Of a stretch of DNA of 64,000 nt, positions 54,559-64,000 are shown piece by piece (the stretch's first letter is position 1; each line of letters opens with the position of its first letter). Both the position numbers and the translations under genes were made by a program. The notes under the pieces are model-generated. The model made no database searches. It saw nothing but the letters and a program-made list of their open reading frames with translations, and was not told the DNA's origin. This DNA comes from Legionella sp. PC997. GTDB lineage: Bacteria; Pseudomonadota; Gammaproteobacteria; Legionellales; Legionellaceae. The stretch covers positions 1,824,001-1,888,000 of the forward strand of contig NZ_CP059576.1 of assembly GCF_014109825.1 (NCBI RefSeq). The letters run 5' to 3'.

Positions 54559-56085
54559 ATGTCGATAATGACAAATAAAAAGGAATTTATTAGGTCAATG
54601 CCCCAAGGAACTATTCCACTTTTTTTTATTCAGATTGTTTCTACTTTAAGTTTTAGTGTGTTGTACTCAACACTAGTTTTGTATATGAAAGGCAAGTTAG
54701 GACTTCAAATTAGCACTGCTAATGGTATTATGGGCGTGTTTATTGCATTTAATTATGGCTTGCACTTGCTTGGAGGTTTTTGGGGCGGTCGTTTGCTCTC
54801 TAACCGTGCGTTGTTTTGTGCAGGAATGGTGGCGCAAATTATAGGTTGTGTTTTATTATCCTTCGGTGATGTTACTTTTCTATATTATGGTTTAGCAGCG
54901 TTCCTAACTGGATCGGGTTTAAACGTAACCTGCGTGAACTGCATGTTAACTCAATGTTTCACCCCAGAAGATACGCGACGTGAAACAGCATTTCTCATGA
55001 ACTATGCGGGTATGAACATTGGCTTTTTCGTCGGTTTTAGTTTGAGTGGATTATTCCAGTTGACCCAGAATTACGAGCGACTTTTCTTACTGAGTAGTTT
55101 GGGAAATTTGATTGCCCTACTTATTTGTTTATATTGTTGGCAGCAATTATCAGATAGAGACACAATATTCTCTAAAAAAGACAAACAATCTCAAAAAACA
55201 GCTGTGCTGGTAGGTAGTATTTTGATTATAGTGCTTCCTTTCTTTTTGGGACAAATGCTCCAATATGCGGACTGGGCTAAAAAATTAGTAATGATAACCG
55301 GCGTTGTAATGCTCGGGGTAATTCTATATCTGGCACGTCAGCAACCAACAAAAGAAGCCAAAGATAAATTAGTAGCATTTGCAGTGTTTATGATTGTGGG
55401 TACTGTTTTTTGGATGCTCTACCAAATAGCCCCTATGGGTCTTACCGTGTTCATTGACCATAATGTTCAACGAGAGTATGCAAGCGGGATTATTCCTCCA
55501 CAATGGTTCCAAAATATTAATACAGTCGCTATTGTAATTGGTGGTCCCTTATTAGGAATATTCCTGCATAAAATGCGTAAAAATGGAGTACAAATTAATA
55601 TTCCAACTCAGTTTGCATTAGCATTGTTGTTTATTGGTATTGCTTTTGCAATATTGCCTATTGGTATTGCCTATGCCAACTATGAAGGGTTAGTGAGCCC
55701 CAGCTGGATTATCTTAAGTTATATTTTGCAAAGTATTGGTGAGCTTTTAATATCACCAATTGGGTATGCTATGATAGGATATTTGGCTCCTACCTCATTA
55801 CAAGGTGTAATGATGGGCATGTGGATGCTAAATTCAGGAGTCGGTGCAACTCTATCCAGCTATAGTTCCAACTTAATGATTGATGGTAAAGATAGTGTTT
55901 CACCTTTAATAACTAATAGTGGTTATAGTCATGTATTTTTAATGTTAGGATTATTTGCAATTGGTTCTTCAATTGTACTTTTTATCCTGGTACCTAAGTT
56001 AAAGGAATTAATTCAGGAAAAAAAGGCACCTGAATTACAAGAAGCCAAAGGGATGGCTGCGAATCGAGTAGTAGTATGTGAGTAA
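54559..56085 (+). CDS. POT/PTR2-like peptide transporter of the major facilitator superfamily
   Basis: 508 residues from ATG 54559, with AAGGAAGG a few bases upstream; the frame extends to 54505 without support. About 14 hydrophobic segments. POT-family features: FNYGLHLLGGFWGGRLLSNR after helix 2 and FLMNYAGMNIGFFVG, resembling the PTR2 FYxxINxG motif. The usual ExxERFxYY of helix 1, which couples protons, is missing (IPLFFIQIVSTLSFSVLY), so coupling or substrate may differ. It probably imports di-/tripeptides or amino acid derivatives. The gene overlaps mnmC by eight bases, an unexpected pairing. Confidence 0.8.
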   Translation: MSIMTNKKEFIRSMPQGTIPLFFIQIVSTLSFSVLYSTLVLYMKGKLGLQISTANGIMGVFIAFNYGLHLLGGFWGGRLLSNRALFCAGMVAQIIGCVLLSFGDVTFLYYGLAAFLTGSGLNVTCVNCMLTQCFTPEDTRRETAFLMNYAGMNIGFFVGFSLSGLFQLTQNYERLFLLSSLGNLIALLICLYCWQQLSDRDTIFSKKDKQSQKTAVLVGSILIIVLPFFLGQMLQYADWAKKLVMITGVVMLGVILYLARQQPTKEAKDKLVAFAVFMIVGTVFWMLYQIAPMGLTVFIDHNVQREYASGIIPPQWFQNINTVAIVIGGPLLGIFLHKMRKNGVQINIPTQFALALLFIGIAFAILPIGIAYANYEGLVSPSWIILSYILQSIGELLISPIGYAMIGYLAPTSLQGVMMGMWMLNSGVGATLSSYSSNLMIDGKDSVSPLITNSGYSHVFLMLGLFAIGSSIVLFILVPKLKELIQEKKAPELQEAKGMAANRVVVCE

Positions 56086-58087
56086 TTTTTTTGTACCTAT
56101 TAATAAGGCAGAGTTGAGATGGCAGGACGCTTTGCCTTTTTCGACACAATACGATGATATTTACCATTCTTCTGAAGGTGCAATAAATCAAGCGCTTCAT
56201 GTATTTATTAATGGAAATGATTTAGTCCATCGTTGGCAATCACTCTCTGATGATAAACCCTCAAGATTTACTATTGCAGAAACGGGTTTTGGACTGGGGT
56301 TAAATTTTCTTGTAAGTTGGAGTTTATGGGAACAATACGCACCCCAAAACTCCAAGTTGCACTTTATTTCATGTGAAAAACATCCTTTATCTCTTGCGGA
56401 TTTAACAAAAAGTCTCGGCTCCTGGCCACAATTGGAAAAGTATGTTCAGCAGCTGATAGCAAGTTATCCTGTCTTAACTCCTGGATATCATCATTTATCC
56501 TTTTGTAATGGCAGAGTAACACTCACCTTAATGTTGGGTGATGCATTGGAGTGTTATGAACAACTATTAATTTGTGGGGAAGCTGTGCTTGAGAAGGAGC
56601 TTAGAGCAGCTTTTATTGATGCATGGTTTCTAGATGGATTTGCCCCAGCTAAAAATAAAAGTATGTGGTCTGAATCATTGATTAAAATAATTGCGATGTT
56701 ATCAAAAGAAAATACTACTTTGGCCACTTATACCGCGGCAGGATCTGTTAAATCTGGTTTAAGCAAGCATGGATTTGTGGTCGAAAAAAGGAAAGGTTTT
56801 GGGCCAAAACGTCATATGATTTGTGCTCGTTTTACACAACTAGGGGTACAAAATACTGCGAAACGACATACACCTTGGCATGTAGGGACGCCAGAAAAAT
56901 ATCCCCGTAGATCAGCAATTATTATCGGTGCGGGTTTAGCTGGTTGCTTTACTGCTTATACACTGAATAAGCGAGGGTGGAACGTAACAATTATTGATGA
57001 ATTAAATCAGGTTGGAAGAGGAGGATCCGCAAATCAACAAGCGGTTTTATTTCCCAAGCTCTCTGCTTACAGATCTCCATTAACACAATTCTTATTAACT
57101 GCATTTTTATATGCTGCACGAACATATCAATGTATTTTAAAGCAAACAAAGCTTGGAGAGTTGAATGGTTCATTATTACTTTCATACTCTGAAAAAGAAA
57201 AAGCCGCGCAGTCCAGCTTGTGTTCTTGGCTAGAACATTATCCAGAGTTAGGATCTCTCGTAGATGCACATCGTGCAACAGAATTAGCTGGCATTCCTTT
57301 AGACAAGCCCGGATTGCATATCCCTTTATCAGGCTGGATTAATTCTCCGGAATTATGTCAGTATTTAGTCAATGCGGAAGGAATTTCCTTGATTACCAAT
57401 ACCTCAGTGAGACAATTGAATTTTGATAAACGATGGATCGTGAATGATTTAGAAACTGAAGTGCTCATTCTAGCAAATGGTCATAAAATCAACTCATTCT
57501 CTGAAACAGAGTATTTGCCAGTGAAACCTATACGGGGACAAATGACAGGGATTACATCCACCGAACAAACTGGAGGTTTAAAATTACCTGTTTGCGGCGA
57601 GGGTCATGTTCTTCCAGCCATAAAGGGTATTCATCAGTTAGGTGCTACCTATGAGTTAAAATCAGCAAATCCACAAATCAAATCCCAAGACGATCAAAGT
57701 AATTTGGCTAAGCTTAGAGAGCTCGCGCCAAAAGTGTTGTGGTCTCAAACAGTAAGTAATCATTGGGCAGGTGTCAGAGCATCAACCCCCGATTATCTCC
57801 CTATAGTGGGGCAAATTGCTCAGGCCGAACAATTTATGCAACAATTTGCGCGGTTGGAGACTAATGCAAAACGTTGGATAGGCCAAGCAGGTTCTTATTA
57901 TCCCGGTCTTTATGCTTGTGCTGGATTTGGTTCTCGAGGCCTGACAACAATTCCATTATGTGCGGAATGGCTCGCTTCTGTAATAAATAACGAAATGGGT
58001 TGTCTTCCAAGGAATTTGCAATATGCTTTATCGCCTGCACGTTTTTTACGTAAAAATATAATTAGAGGTTCGGTTAAAATCGATTGA
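56078..58087 (+). CDS. mnmC: Bifunctional tRNA mnm5s2U biosynthesis protein MnmC
   Basis: 669 residues from a GTG. The N-terminal methyltransferase domain (about 1-250) has FTIAETGFGLGLNFLVSW, FIDAWFLDGFAPAKNKSMW and TLATYTAAGSVKSGLSKHGF. The C-terminal FAD-dependent oxidase domain starts near 280 with AIIIGAGLAGCFTAYTLNKR and ends with ACAGFGSRGLTTIPL. It converts cmnm5s2U34 to nm5s2U and then to mnm5s2U in tRNA. Both activities appear intact. It overlaps the POT-like gene by eight bases. Confidence 0.96.
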   Translation: MSNFFVPINKAELRWQDALPFSTQYDDIYHSSEGAINQALHVFINGNDLVHRWQSLSDDKPSRFTIAETGFGLGLNFLVSWSLWEQYAPQNSKLHFISCEKHPLSLADLTKSLGSWPQLEKYVQQLIASYPVLTPGYHHLSFCNGRVTLTLMLGDALECYEQLLICGEAVLEKELRAAFIDAWFLDGFAPAKNKSMWSESLIKIIAMLSKENTTLATYTAAGSVKSGLSKHGFVVEKRKGFGPKRHMICARFTQLGVQNTAKRHTPWHVGTPEKYPRRSAIIIGAGLAGCFTAYTLNKRGWNVTIIDELNQVGRGGSANQQAVLFPKLSAYRSPLTQFLLTAFLYAARTYQCILKQTKLGELNGSLLLSYSEKEKAAQSSLCSWLEHYPELGSLVDAHRATELAGIPLDKPGLHIPLSGWINSPELCQYLVNAEGISLITNTSVRQLNFDKRWIVNDLETEVLILANGHKINSFSETEYLPVKPIRGQMTGITSTEQTGGLKLPVCGEGHVLPAIKGIHQLGATYELKSANPQIKSQDDQSNLAKLRELAPKVLWSQTVSNHWAGVRASTPDYLPIVGQIAQAEQFMQQFARLETNAKRWIGQAGSYYPGLYACAGFGSRGLTTIPLCAEWLASVINNEMGCLPRNLQYALSPARFLRKNIIRGSVKID

Positions 58088-58225
58088 GATGGAATTCTCA
58101 TTAGAGCATAATATTAATCCCTAGCTGGGATGAAGAGAAATTATGGGGCTCTCACCTAAAGATCGAGTTCCATGTGATTTTTCCAGCGTGATAAGATTCA
58201 CAATAAGATCAAGGAGTGACAGCTA

Positions 58226-59110
58226 ATGGTAAGTTCCATGGGCAAAGCCTTCAAACAAATAGTCAAAGAAAATAAACCTTTACCCGTATTGGGTACCATA
58301 AATGCATACTCTGCTATGCTCGCACAATCCGCTGGTGCAAAAGCAATATATCTTTCAGGAGCTGGTGTTGCAAATGCATCCTACGGTATACCTGACCTGG
58401 GTATGACTAATTTATCTCAAGTTCTTGAAGATGCACGCAGAATTACTGAAGCTTGTTCTTTACCTCTACTTGTAGATGTGGATACGGGATGGGGACATGC
58501 GTTTAATATCGGCAGAACAGTGAAACTCATGGAAAAAACCGGAGTCGCTGCCATTCACATTGAAGATCAGGTATTGGCAAAACGATGCGGACACAGACCC
58601 AATAAAGCTATTGTGTCTCTGAAAGAAATGGGGGATCGAATTAAATCAGCAGTGGATGCGCGCCAAGATCCTGATTTTGTTATCATGGCTCGAACAGATG
58701 CCTATGCTGTTGAAGGAATGAATGCAGCTATTGAACGAGCCTTACTTTGTGTTGAGCTAGGTGCTGATATGATATTTCCTGAGGCAATGATTAACCTGGA
58801 AGAATATCAAACCTTTACTCAATCCGTTCCTGTACCTGTGCTGGCAAATATTACTGAGTTCGGTAAAACCCCTTTATTTAATCAAGAAGAACTCAAGCAG
58901 GTAGGGGTATCCTTAATTTTGTATCCCTTAAGTGCATTCAGAGCTATGTCTCAAGCGGCGTTAAATACCTATAGCGCAATTCTTCAGAACGGCACGCAAA
59001 AGTCTATGCTCGATAAAATGCAAACACGAGAGGAACTATACGAAATACTTGGTTATTATCAATACGAACAAAAACTAGACCAATTGATGGAGGAAGACAA
59101 TGAGTGTTAA
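58226..59110 (+). CDS. prpB: 2-methylisocitrate lyase
   Basis: 294 residues, isocitrate lyase/PEP mutase superfamily. [36 protein letters not shown] and the catalytic [12 protein letters not shown] (the cysteine being the general acid) are the PrpB wording. It splits 2-methylisocitrate to pyruvate and succinate. GGAG nine bases upstream marks the start; a second ATG at 58238 is possible. It overlaps prpC by 11 bases. No prpR regulator gene precedes it. Confidence 0.96.
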   Translation: MVSSMGKAFKQIVKENKPLPVLGTINAYSAMLAQSAGAKAIYLSGAGVANASYGIPDLGMTNLSQVLEDARRITEACSLPLLVDVDTGWGHAFNIGRTVKLMEKTGVAAIHIEDQVLAKRCGHRPNKAIVSLKEMGDRIKSAVDARQDPDFVIMARTDAYAVEGMNAAIERALLCVELGADMIFPEAMINLEEYQTFTQSVPVPVLANITEFGKTPLFNQEELKQVGVSLILYPLSAFRAMSQAALNTYSAILQNGTQKSMLDKMQTREELYEILGYYQYEQKLDQLMEEDNEC

Positions 59111-60218
59111 AAGCGGCGGTTTAGCCGGGGTTGTTGCGGGTCAATCAGCAATTTGTACAGTTGGGCTAGCAGGGAAGGGTTTGAATTATAGGGGCTATTC
59201 AATTGATGATTTAGCAGAGTATGCTACGTTTGAAGAGGTTGCCTATCTATTGCTTTATGGAAAACTGCCTACTCAAAAAGAACTGGATGAATATACTAAA
59301 CGATTAGTTAATCTAAGAACCTTACCAGAGACTTTAAAAACAGTACTTAAATTAACTCCAAAAAATACCCATCCTATGGATGTTCTAAGAACCGCTTGTT
59401 CATTTTTGGGAACAATTGAACCAGAACATGACTTTTCCGAGCAATATCATATTGCAGACCGATTGTTGGCTTTATTTCCGGGAATAATGTGCTACTGGTA
59501 TGCGTGGCATTTCCATAATAAAGAAATCAATGGCCTAAGTGATGAGCAAACAACAGGTGCACATTTTCTAGCCTTATTACATGGACGTAAGCCAAGTAAA
59601 AAAGAAGCTCAGATGATGAATGTATCTTTGATTCTATATGCAGAACATGAGTTTAATGCCTCTACCTTTGCTGCACGAGTTACTGCAGCAACACTGGCTG
59701 ATTTTTACTCTGCAATTACAAGTGCGATTGGTACATTACGCGGTCCTTTACATGGAGGGGCCAATGAAGCAGCAATGGAGCTGATAGAACGTTTTAATAG
59801 TCCGGATCAAGCTGAAACTGAATTGAAAAAAATGTTACTCAATAAAGCACTTATTATGGGATTCGGACATCGAGTGTATACGACTAGTGATCCACGTTCT
59901 GATATCATCAAAAAATGGTCATTTCGATTAGGTGAAGATAAAGATGATCTTCTTTTATATCATATTTCGGAACGTATTGAGGAAGTAATGTGGAATGAAA
60001 AGAAATTATTCCCTAATTTAGATTTTTATAGTGCTTCGGCGTACCACTATTGCGGTATTCCTACATTCTTATTCACACCCATTTTTGTTATGTCGCGCAT
60101 CACAGGATGGTCAGCACATGTATTTGAACAAAGAGCCAATAATAAATTGATCAGACCTACTTCTGAATATATTGGACCTGAACCTCAAGAGTTTCCAGCT
60201 ATTGAAACGAGAGGGTAG
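59100..60218 (+). CDS. prpC: 2-methylcitrate synthase
   Basis: 372 residues, short citrate-synthase type. Catalytic residues are in [14 protein letters not shown] (His), [14 protein letters not shown] (His) and [15 protein letters not shown] (Asp). It condenses propionyl-CoA with oxaloacetate. A strong GGAGGA site lies within the end of prpB. Identity as methylcitrate rather than citrate synthase rests on its place behind prpB and the TTSDPRS wording. A repeat-bearing 215-base gap separates it from prpD. Confidence 0.95.
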   Translation: MSVKSGGLAGVVAGQSAICTVGLAGKGLNYRGYSIDDLAEYATFEEVAYLLLYGKLPTQKELDEYTKRLVNLRTLPETLKTVLKLTPKNTHPMDVLRTACSFLGTIEPEHDFSEQYHIADRLLALFPGIMCYWYAWHFHNKEINGLSDEQTTGAHFLALLHGRKPSKKEAQMMNVSLILYAEHEFNASTFAARVTAATLADFYSAITSAIGTLRGPLHGGANEAAMELIERFNSPDQAETELKKMLLNKALIMGFGHRVYTTSDPRSDIIKKWSFRLGEDKDDLLLYHISERIEEVMWNEKKLFPNLDFYSASAYHYCGIPTFLFTPIFVMSRITGWSAHVFEQRANNKLIRPTSEYIGPEPQEFPAIETRG

Positions 60219-60290
60219 TTGTTCCATCCATGCATTAACATATGAATGAAAAGATAGTGAATAGCACAACAGCATCGCTATTTAAGTAGA

Positions 60291-60377
60291 GTCCCGCGAT
60301 GTGTTCGCGGGATCCAGGACATCAAAATAAGATGGAGATGTGATTAATCCGAATGCTGGATTCCGCGAACAAGCCGG
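60291..60377. repeat. Inverted REP-like units between prpC and prpD
   Basis: TCCCGCG (60292-60298) pairs with CGCGGGA (60306-60312) and is followed by TCCAGG. About 40 bases on, CTGGATTCCGCGAACAAGCC (60356-60375) is a second, oppositely oriented unit. The wording matches the palindrome at 32.4 kb. A remnant TAGCCTA of the other repeat family follows at 60384. Confidence 0.65.
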
Positions 60378-60433
60378 TGAATATAGCCTAGATAGGGGTT
60401 CGTCAATACGCTCTAATAAGACAAGAGGTGATT

Positions 60434-61882
60434 ATGCACAGTTATGTAGAAGACAACATTAAGCCTGATTATGATCAGGTTATGACTGATATAGTGGATT
60501 ATGTATTAAACAAGAAAATTGATAGTGCTTTGGCTTATGAGACAGCCCGTTTATGTCTTATGGATACATTGGGATGTGGAATTTTAGCATTAAATTTTGC
60601 GGAATGTACTAAACTCTTGGGTCCAGTTGTACCTGGCGCAACTCTCGCTGGTGGTGCACGTGTTCCAGGTACTGCATACGAGCTTGATCCTGTACAGGCT
60701 GCATTCAATATAGGGGCGATGATACGCTGGCTGGATTTTAATGACACATGGCTTGCTGCAGAATGGGGGCATCCTTCTGATAATTTAGGTGCCATTCTTG
60801 CAGTAGCAGATTATATGTGTCGACAAAACTGTACTCATGGTAAGGCACCTATTTTAATGCAGGATGTACTTACCGCGATGATTAAGGCGCACGAAATTCA
60901 AGGGTGTTTTGCTTTGGAAAACAGTTTCAACCGAGTTGGACTGGATCATGTTTTTTTAGTTAAGATTGCTAGTGCTGCTGTTGCAGCTCAACTTTTTGGC
61001 GCAGATAGAGATATGATGTTAAGAACCTTATCTCAAGTTTTTGTGGATGGTCAAAGCCTCAGAACTTATAGACATGCTCCTAATGCAGGCTCAAGGAAAT
61101 CATGGGCAGCAGGTGATGCTACATCTAGAGCAGTTCGATTAGCATTAATTGCTAAAGCGGGTGAAATGGGTTATCCAAGTGCTTTAAGTGTCCCCACCTG
61201 GGGTTTCTATGATGTTCTTTTTGATAAAAAAATATTTAAGTTCCAACGTCCTTACGGCAGTTATGTCATGGAAAACGTATTATTTAAATTATCTTATCCT
61301 GCTGAATTTCATGCACAGACTGCTGTGGAGTGTGCTGTTATACTGCATCCGATTGTGAAACATCGTTTTGATGAGATCGCTCGAATTGATTTAGTAACTC
61401 ATGAATCGGCTATCCGAATTATCAGTAAACAAGGTGCCTTGCACAATCCTGCTGATAGGGATCATTGCTTGCAATATATGGTGGCAATAGGTTTATTATT
61501 CGGTGATTTAAAAGCAGAACATTATGAAAATGATATTGCAGCAGATCCCCGAATAGATGCATTACGTGAAAAAATGCATGTTACTGAAAATGAACGTTTT
61601 TCTCGTGAATACCATGATCCAGAAAAACGTTCGATTGCAAACAGTATTAAAATTATTTTTAAGGACGGGACTGAAAGTGATTTGGTTACTGTTGAATATC
61701 CCATTGGTCATAAACGTAGACGTGAGGAAGGTATTCCCGTTTTATTATCCAAATTCAAAAAGAACCTAAGCACCCAATTTTCTGCAGATAGGGTAGAACG
61801 GATTATGCAAGCAATGAGTGATACAAATACACTTGCAACCATGAAAGTGGATGATTTTATGCAATTATGGGTTGTCGAGTAA
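60434..61882 (+). CDS. prpD: 2-methylcitrate dehydratase
   Basis: 482 residues from ATG 60434 with AGAGGTG upstream. MmgE/PrpD family: [40 protein letters not shown] and [24 protein letters not shown] are hallmark segments. It dehydrates 2-methylcitrate to 2-methylaconitate without an iron-sulphur cluster. Rehydration to 2-methylisocitrate would need an aconitase encoded elsewhere; acnD and prpF are not here. It is probably transcribed with prpBC or from the gap upstream. Confidence 0.95.
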   Translation: MHSYVEDNIKPDYDQVMTDIVDYVLNKKIDSALAYETARLCLMDTLGCGILALNFAECTKLLGPVVPGATLAGGARVPGTAYELDPVQAAFNIGAMIRWLDFNDTWLAAEWGHPSDNLGAILAVADYMCRQNCTHGKAPILMQDVLTAMIKAHEIQGCFALENSFNRVGLDHVFLVKIASAAVAAQLFGADRDMMLRTLSQVFVDGQSLRTYRHAPNAGSRKSWAAGDATSRAVRLALIAKAGEMGYPSALSVPTWGFYDVLFDKKIFKFQRPYGSYVMENVLFKLSYPAEFHAQTAVECAVILHPIVKHRFDEIARIDLVTHESAIRIISKQGALHNPADRDHCLQYMVAIGLLFGDLKAEHYENDIAADPRIDALREKMHVTENERFSREYHDPEKRSIANSIKIIFKDGTESDLVTVEYPIGHKRRREEGIPVLLSKFKKNLSTQFSADRVERIMQAMSDTNTLATMKVDDFMQLWVVE

Positions 61883-61983
61883 CTCGTTCACACAGATAAA
61901 TTTAACGTATGGAACATTCGATATTAATATCTTAAGTTCCATTACGTTGACCCAGATCCTATTACTTACAAAAGTAGATTCAT

Positions 61984-62011
61984 TTGCTTATCCCTAGTAA
62001 ATGTATATAAT
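61984..62011 (+). promoter_or_regulatory. Probable chitinase promoter
   Basis: TTGCTT at 61984-61989 and a perfect TATAAT at 62006-62011 are separated by 16 bases. The -10 box ends 36 bases before the ATG, which is preceded by AGGGAG. Confidence 0.5.
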
Positions 62012-62047
62012 TTAAACAGTATCTGGTTGGTAGACTAGGGAGAATCA

Positions 62048-63490
62048 ATGAAACTTAAACGGACTGGTTTCTCTGTGTTGTATACTATATTGATGCTTGC
62101 AAGTTCTGTTTTATATGCAGGTATTGACCCTAATGAAAAAGTCGTTTCAGTTTATTTGCTTCTTGAAACTCCAGAGCAGCTTCAACGCTACGTTAATGAT
62201 TTAGTAAAGTTAAAAAAACCTAATTTTAATAGGGTTATCTTCTCATTTGTTAGACCGACTTTGATCGATTACCAAGCAGGTAATTTAGCAACAACCGGTA
62301 TACTAGGTTACTTTACAGATCATGATGGTAAAGGTGCTCAAGCTTTCAATGCGTTAAAATCCGCAATCAAATTATCTGAAGAAAAAAAGATTCAAACATT
62401 TCTAGCGGTAGGTGGTTGGAATTACAGTTGTAACTTTAGTGTGGTAAAAGAGAGTTGTAGGATATTAACTTCAACTACGAGTCAAGCGTTCTATGATTGG
62501 TTTCCTGATCCAACTGATCCCGAACAGGCATCAAAAGCAAAATCTTCTTATGAAAATTTAGTAAAATTAGCAAATGACTTAGGTGTGAATGGCATTGATT
62601 TTGACTACGAAGAATTTTGGCATGCAGATGAATATGCTGTTGCTTGGGGCCCTAGCACAAGCGGTGAATGGTCAACTGATATTGCGCAAAGCATTCTTAA
62701 AGCAGGTGGTCCAACTTATAAAAATCTCATGAAATACGGAATAAATTCAGGATCCTCTTATGTGATGCCCAAAACAATTGATAAAGTGGATGCAATTTTA
62801 CACGCGATAATGGACAATCCCGGCGCAAAATATCTTAAGTTTAGCACCGCGTCCCCCCCCGTGGGTGCTCGCCCAATTACTGGCTTTGTATTTGGAGATA
62901 AATATCCGGATATTAATACGAAGGGAGGTTTGTGGTGGAAGGGAAACTTGAAAGGGTTGTGGTATAATCTTACTAATAAAGATGAAGCACTCGTTTCCCG
63001 CTTTGATAGCATTGGTTTAATGACCTATGATCTATGTGGAGACAATCCGGTTGTTTGTGCACCTTATGCTAACGGGCCTTTAGATTTACCGGGTCAAGTC
63101 GGTGCTTATATGAACGATTTTATCAATTGGCTTAAAGCAGACCGTGTTACTAATCCGAGTTTAACAATTGATAGCATTGGAAAAGTAACTTTTTTACCAG
63201 CCAAATATCATATTAATGCAAAAATACAATTTGGTTTTGAAGTAAATCAACCCGCTTATCCCAAAACTGTTGGTGGACAATTGCAACTTACTAATCAATT
63301 AGTCGATAAAATCCTTAGTGAACAAAAGGACAGTGGAGGAGTTATCATCTGGCAAATGTATTCTAAGAAAAATATAGCGGTACCCGATGCTACAACTGTC
63401 AAATACACAATTAATCAAAGTTGCAAGACCTTTCTAGCTAATGATAGTCGTTATGATTGTAATGCAGACTTCCCTAGTGCTTCCAAATAG
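62048..63490 (+). CDS. Secreted GH18 chitinase
   Basis: 480 residues. A signal peptide (about 1-24, ending LYA) is followed directly by a GH18 TIM barrel. The catalytic motif reads GIDFDYEE with the proton donor E188, the substrate-assisted mechanism of this family; FLAVGGWN near 118 is the SxGG strand. GLMTYDLCGD near 325 supplies the conserved YD pair. VIIWQMYSKKN near the C-terminus holds the conserved tryptophan of the last strand. No chitin-binding domain is visible. The enzyme should be exported, likely through type II secretion, and cut chitin or related glycans. It is much shorter than L. pneumophila ChiA, so it is another member. Confidence 0.9.
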   Translation: MKLKRTGFSVLYTILMLASSVLYAGIDPNEKVVSVYLLLETPEQLQRYVNDLVKLKKPNFNRVIFSFVRPTLIDYQAGNLATTGILGYFTDHDGKGAQAFNALKSAIKLSEEKKIQTFLAVGGWNYSCNFSVVKESCRILTSTTSQAFYDWFPDPTDPEQASKAKSSYENLVKLANDLGVNGIDFDYEEFWHADEYAVAWGPSTSGEWSTDIAQSILKAGGPTYKNLMKYGINSGSSYVMPKTIDKVDAILHAIMDNPGAKYLKFSTASPPVGARPITGFVFGDKYPDINTKGGLWWKGNLKGLWYNLTNKDEALVSRFDSIGLMTYDLCGDNPVVCAPYANGPLDLPGQVGAYMNDFINWLKADRVTNPSLTIDSIGKVTFLPAKYHINAKIQFGFEVNQPAYPKTVGGQLQLTNQLVDKILSEQKDSGGVIIWQMYSKKNIAVPDATTVKYTINQSCKTFLANDSRYDCNADFPSASK

Positions 63491-63569
63491 TTTCTCCCAT
63501 TGTGGTGTTTCTAATTTCCAGTTTTGCGGAATTAATATCCAGGATACTGTTAACCAAAAACTTCCTGTT

Positions 63570-64000
63570 CTATATCTTACGTTGCAAACCTGAGGCAGCC
63601 AGTATCTTTGTTGATATTTCCTCAATAGAGTATTTTGTCGAATTAATATAAGAAATTTTTTCCTTTTGATACATAGCCTCGACTTCCTTCACCTCCAGAC
63701 GGCATTGTTCTGGGGAAGCATATTTACTGTTCGGTCTGCGCTCTGCTCTGATTTGTTGTAAACGTTGCGGATCAATGGTCAATCCGAATAGTTTGTTTTT
63801 ATAAGGTTTGAGTACATCGGGTAATTTAAAACCGATAATTTCTTCCTCAGTAAAAGGATAATTTGCAGCCAAAATACCGTATTGTAGTGCCATATATAAG
63901 CAACTTGGGGTTTTTCCACAACGTGAAACCCCAATAAGAATGATATCAGCCTTATCATAGCCTCGAGTTTTCACGCCATCATCATGCGATAACGCAAAAT
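63570..64000 (-). CDS. ppsR: PEP synthase regulatory protein PpsR, N-terminus beyond window
   Basis: C-terminal 143 residues or so of about 270. The open frame runs to the window edge. [27 protein letters not shown] carries the phosphate-binding P-loop ([10 protein letters not shown]) of the DUF299 family, then [15 protein letters not shown] and [15 protein letters not shown]. PpsR phosphorylates and dephosphorylates phosphoenolpyruvate synthase, using ADP and phosphate. The gene converges on the chitinase gene. The first methionine-like codon visible, at 63974, is internal and not the true start. Confidence 0.93.
   Translation of the reverse strand, partial: FALSHDDGVKTRGYDKADIILIGVSRCGKTPSCLYMALQYGILAANYPFTEEEIIGFKLPDVLKPYKNKLFGLTIDPQRLQQIRAERRPNSKYASPEQCRLEVKEVEAMYQKEKISYINSTKYSIEEISTKILAASGLQRKI

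Noticed and set aside
1..64000. CRISPR arrays, insertion sequences, prophage or conjugative genes
   Set aside because: No regularly spaced repeats, transposase, integrase or phage structural genes were seen. The repeats found are short dispersed palindromes.

Overview
The window reads as a chromosomal stretch of a Legionella species (Gammaproteobacteria, Legionellaceae). The evidence is the AT-rich coding sequence, a large NAD-dependent glutamate dehydrogenase, phosphatidylcholine synthase, a divergent CsrA paralogue beside rpsF, an hisS operon without ispG (legionellae make isoprenoids by the mevalonate route), and several unrecognised cytoplasmic proteins of the kind that often prove to be Dot/Icm substrates. 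The species cannot be named from sequence alone. No rRNA, tRNA, IS element, prophage or CRISPR array was seen. Gene density is high, and no gap between genes exceeds about 300 bases.

Layout. 1-2.65 kb: end of a beta-oxidation thiolase operon with the FadB-like multifunctional enzyme. 2.9-4.9 kb: L,D-transpeptidase, PAP2-type lipid phosphatase and CsrA-like regulator. 5.1-7.2 kb: ribosomal operon rpsF-rpsR-DUF2232 membrane protein-rplI. 7.2-9.1 kb: reverse cluster with phosphatidylcholine synthase and two unknown envelope proteins. 9.3-15.7 kb: succinate-semialdehyde dehydrogenase-type enzyme, a perfect 17-bp terminator, then NAD-glutamate dehydrogenase. 15.8-19.8 kb: ygfZ diverging from sdhE-ygfX, then an RpoE-like sigma factor and two tandem paralogous membrane proteins. 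19.9-25.6 kb: ruvB-ybgC-tolQRAB, with an S1/P1 nuclease where pal usually sits.

25.7-30.3 kb: an unknown possible effector, a small cysteine-containing secreted protein and a three-gene 2-oxoacid dehydrogenase operon. 30.5-38.3 kb: pabB-nudix, fadD, minC-lpxH, miaE and two more unknown proteins. 38.4-46.2 kb: ndk, rlmN, pilW, rodZ, hisS, yfgM, bamB and der, largely one operon. 46.3-51.3 kb (reverse): a coupled PRPP-synthetase-like/AMP-phosphorylase-like pair, a universal stress protein and pcnB-folK. 51.5-58.1 kb: TerC, HemJ, rubredoxin (reverse), hemL, and a POT-like transporter coupled to mnmC. 58.2-61.9 kb: prpB, prpC and prpD for propionyl-CoA disposal. 62.0-64.0 kb: a secreted GH18 chitinase and the end of ppsR.

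Metabolically the window suits an amino-acid- and lipid-consuming intracellular bacterium. Peptide uptake (POT-like), glutamate oxidation, beta-oxidation, acyl-CoA activation and the methylcitrate cycle all feed the TCA cycle. Short dispersed palindromic repeats of at least two families sit in many intergenic gaps. No obviously unprecedented multi-gene system was found. The most interesting items are the sigma factor with twin membrane proteins, the AMP-phosphorylase/PRPP-synthetase pair, the divergent CsrA, the S1/P1 nuclease in the tol-pal operon, and three effector candidates.
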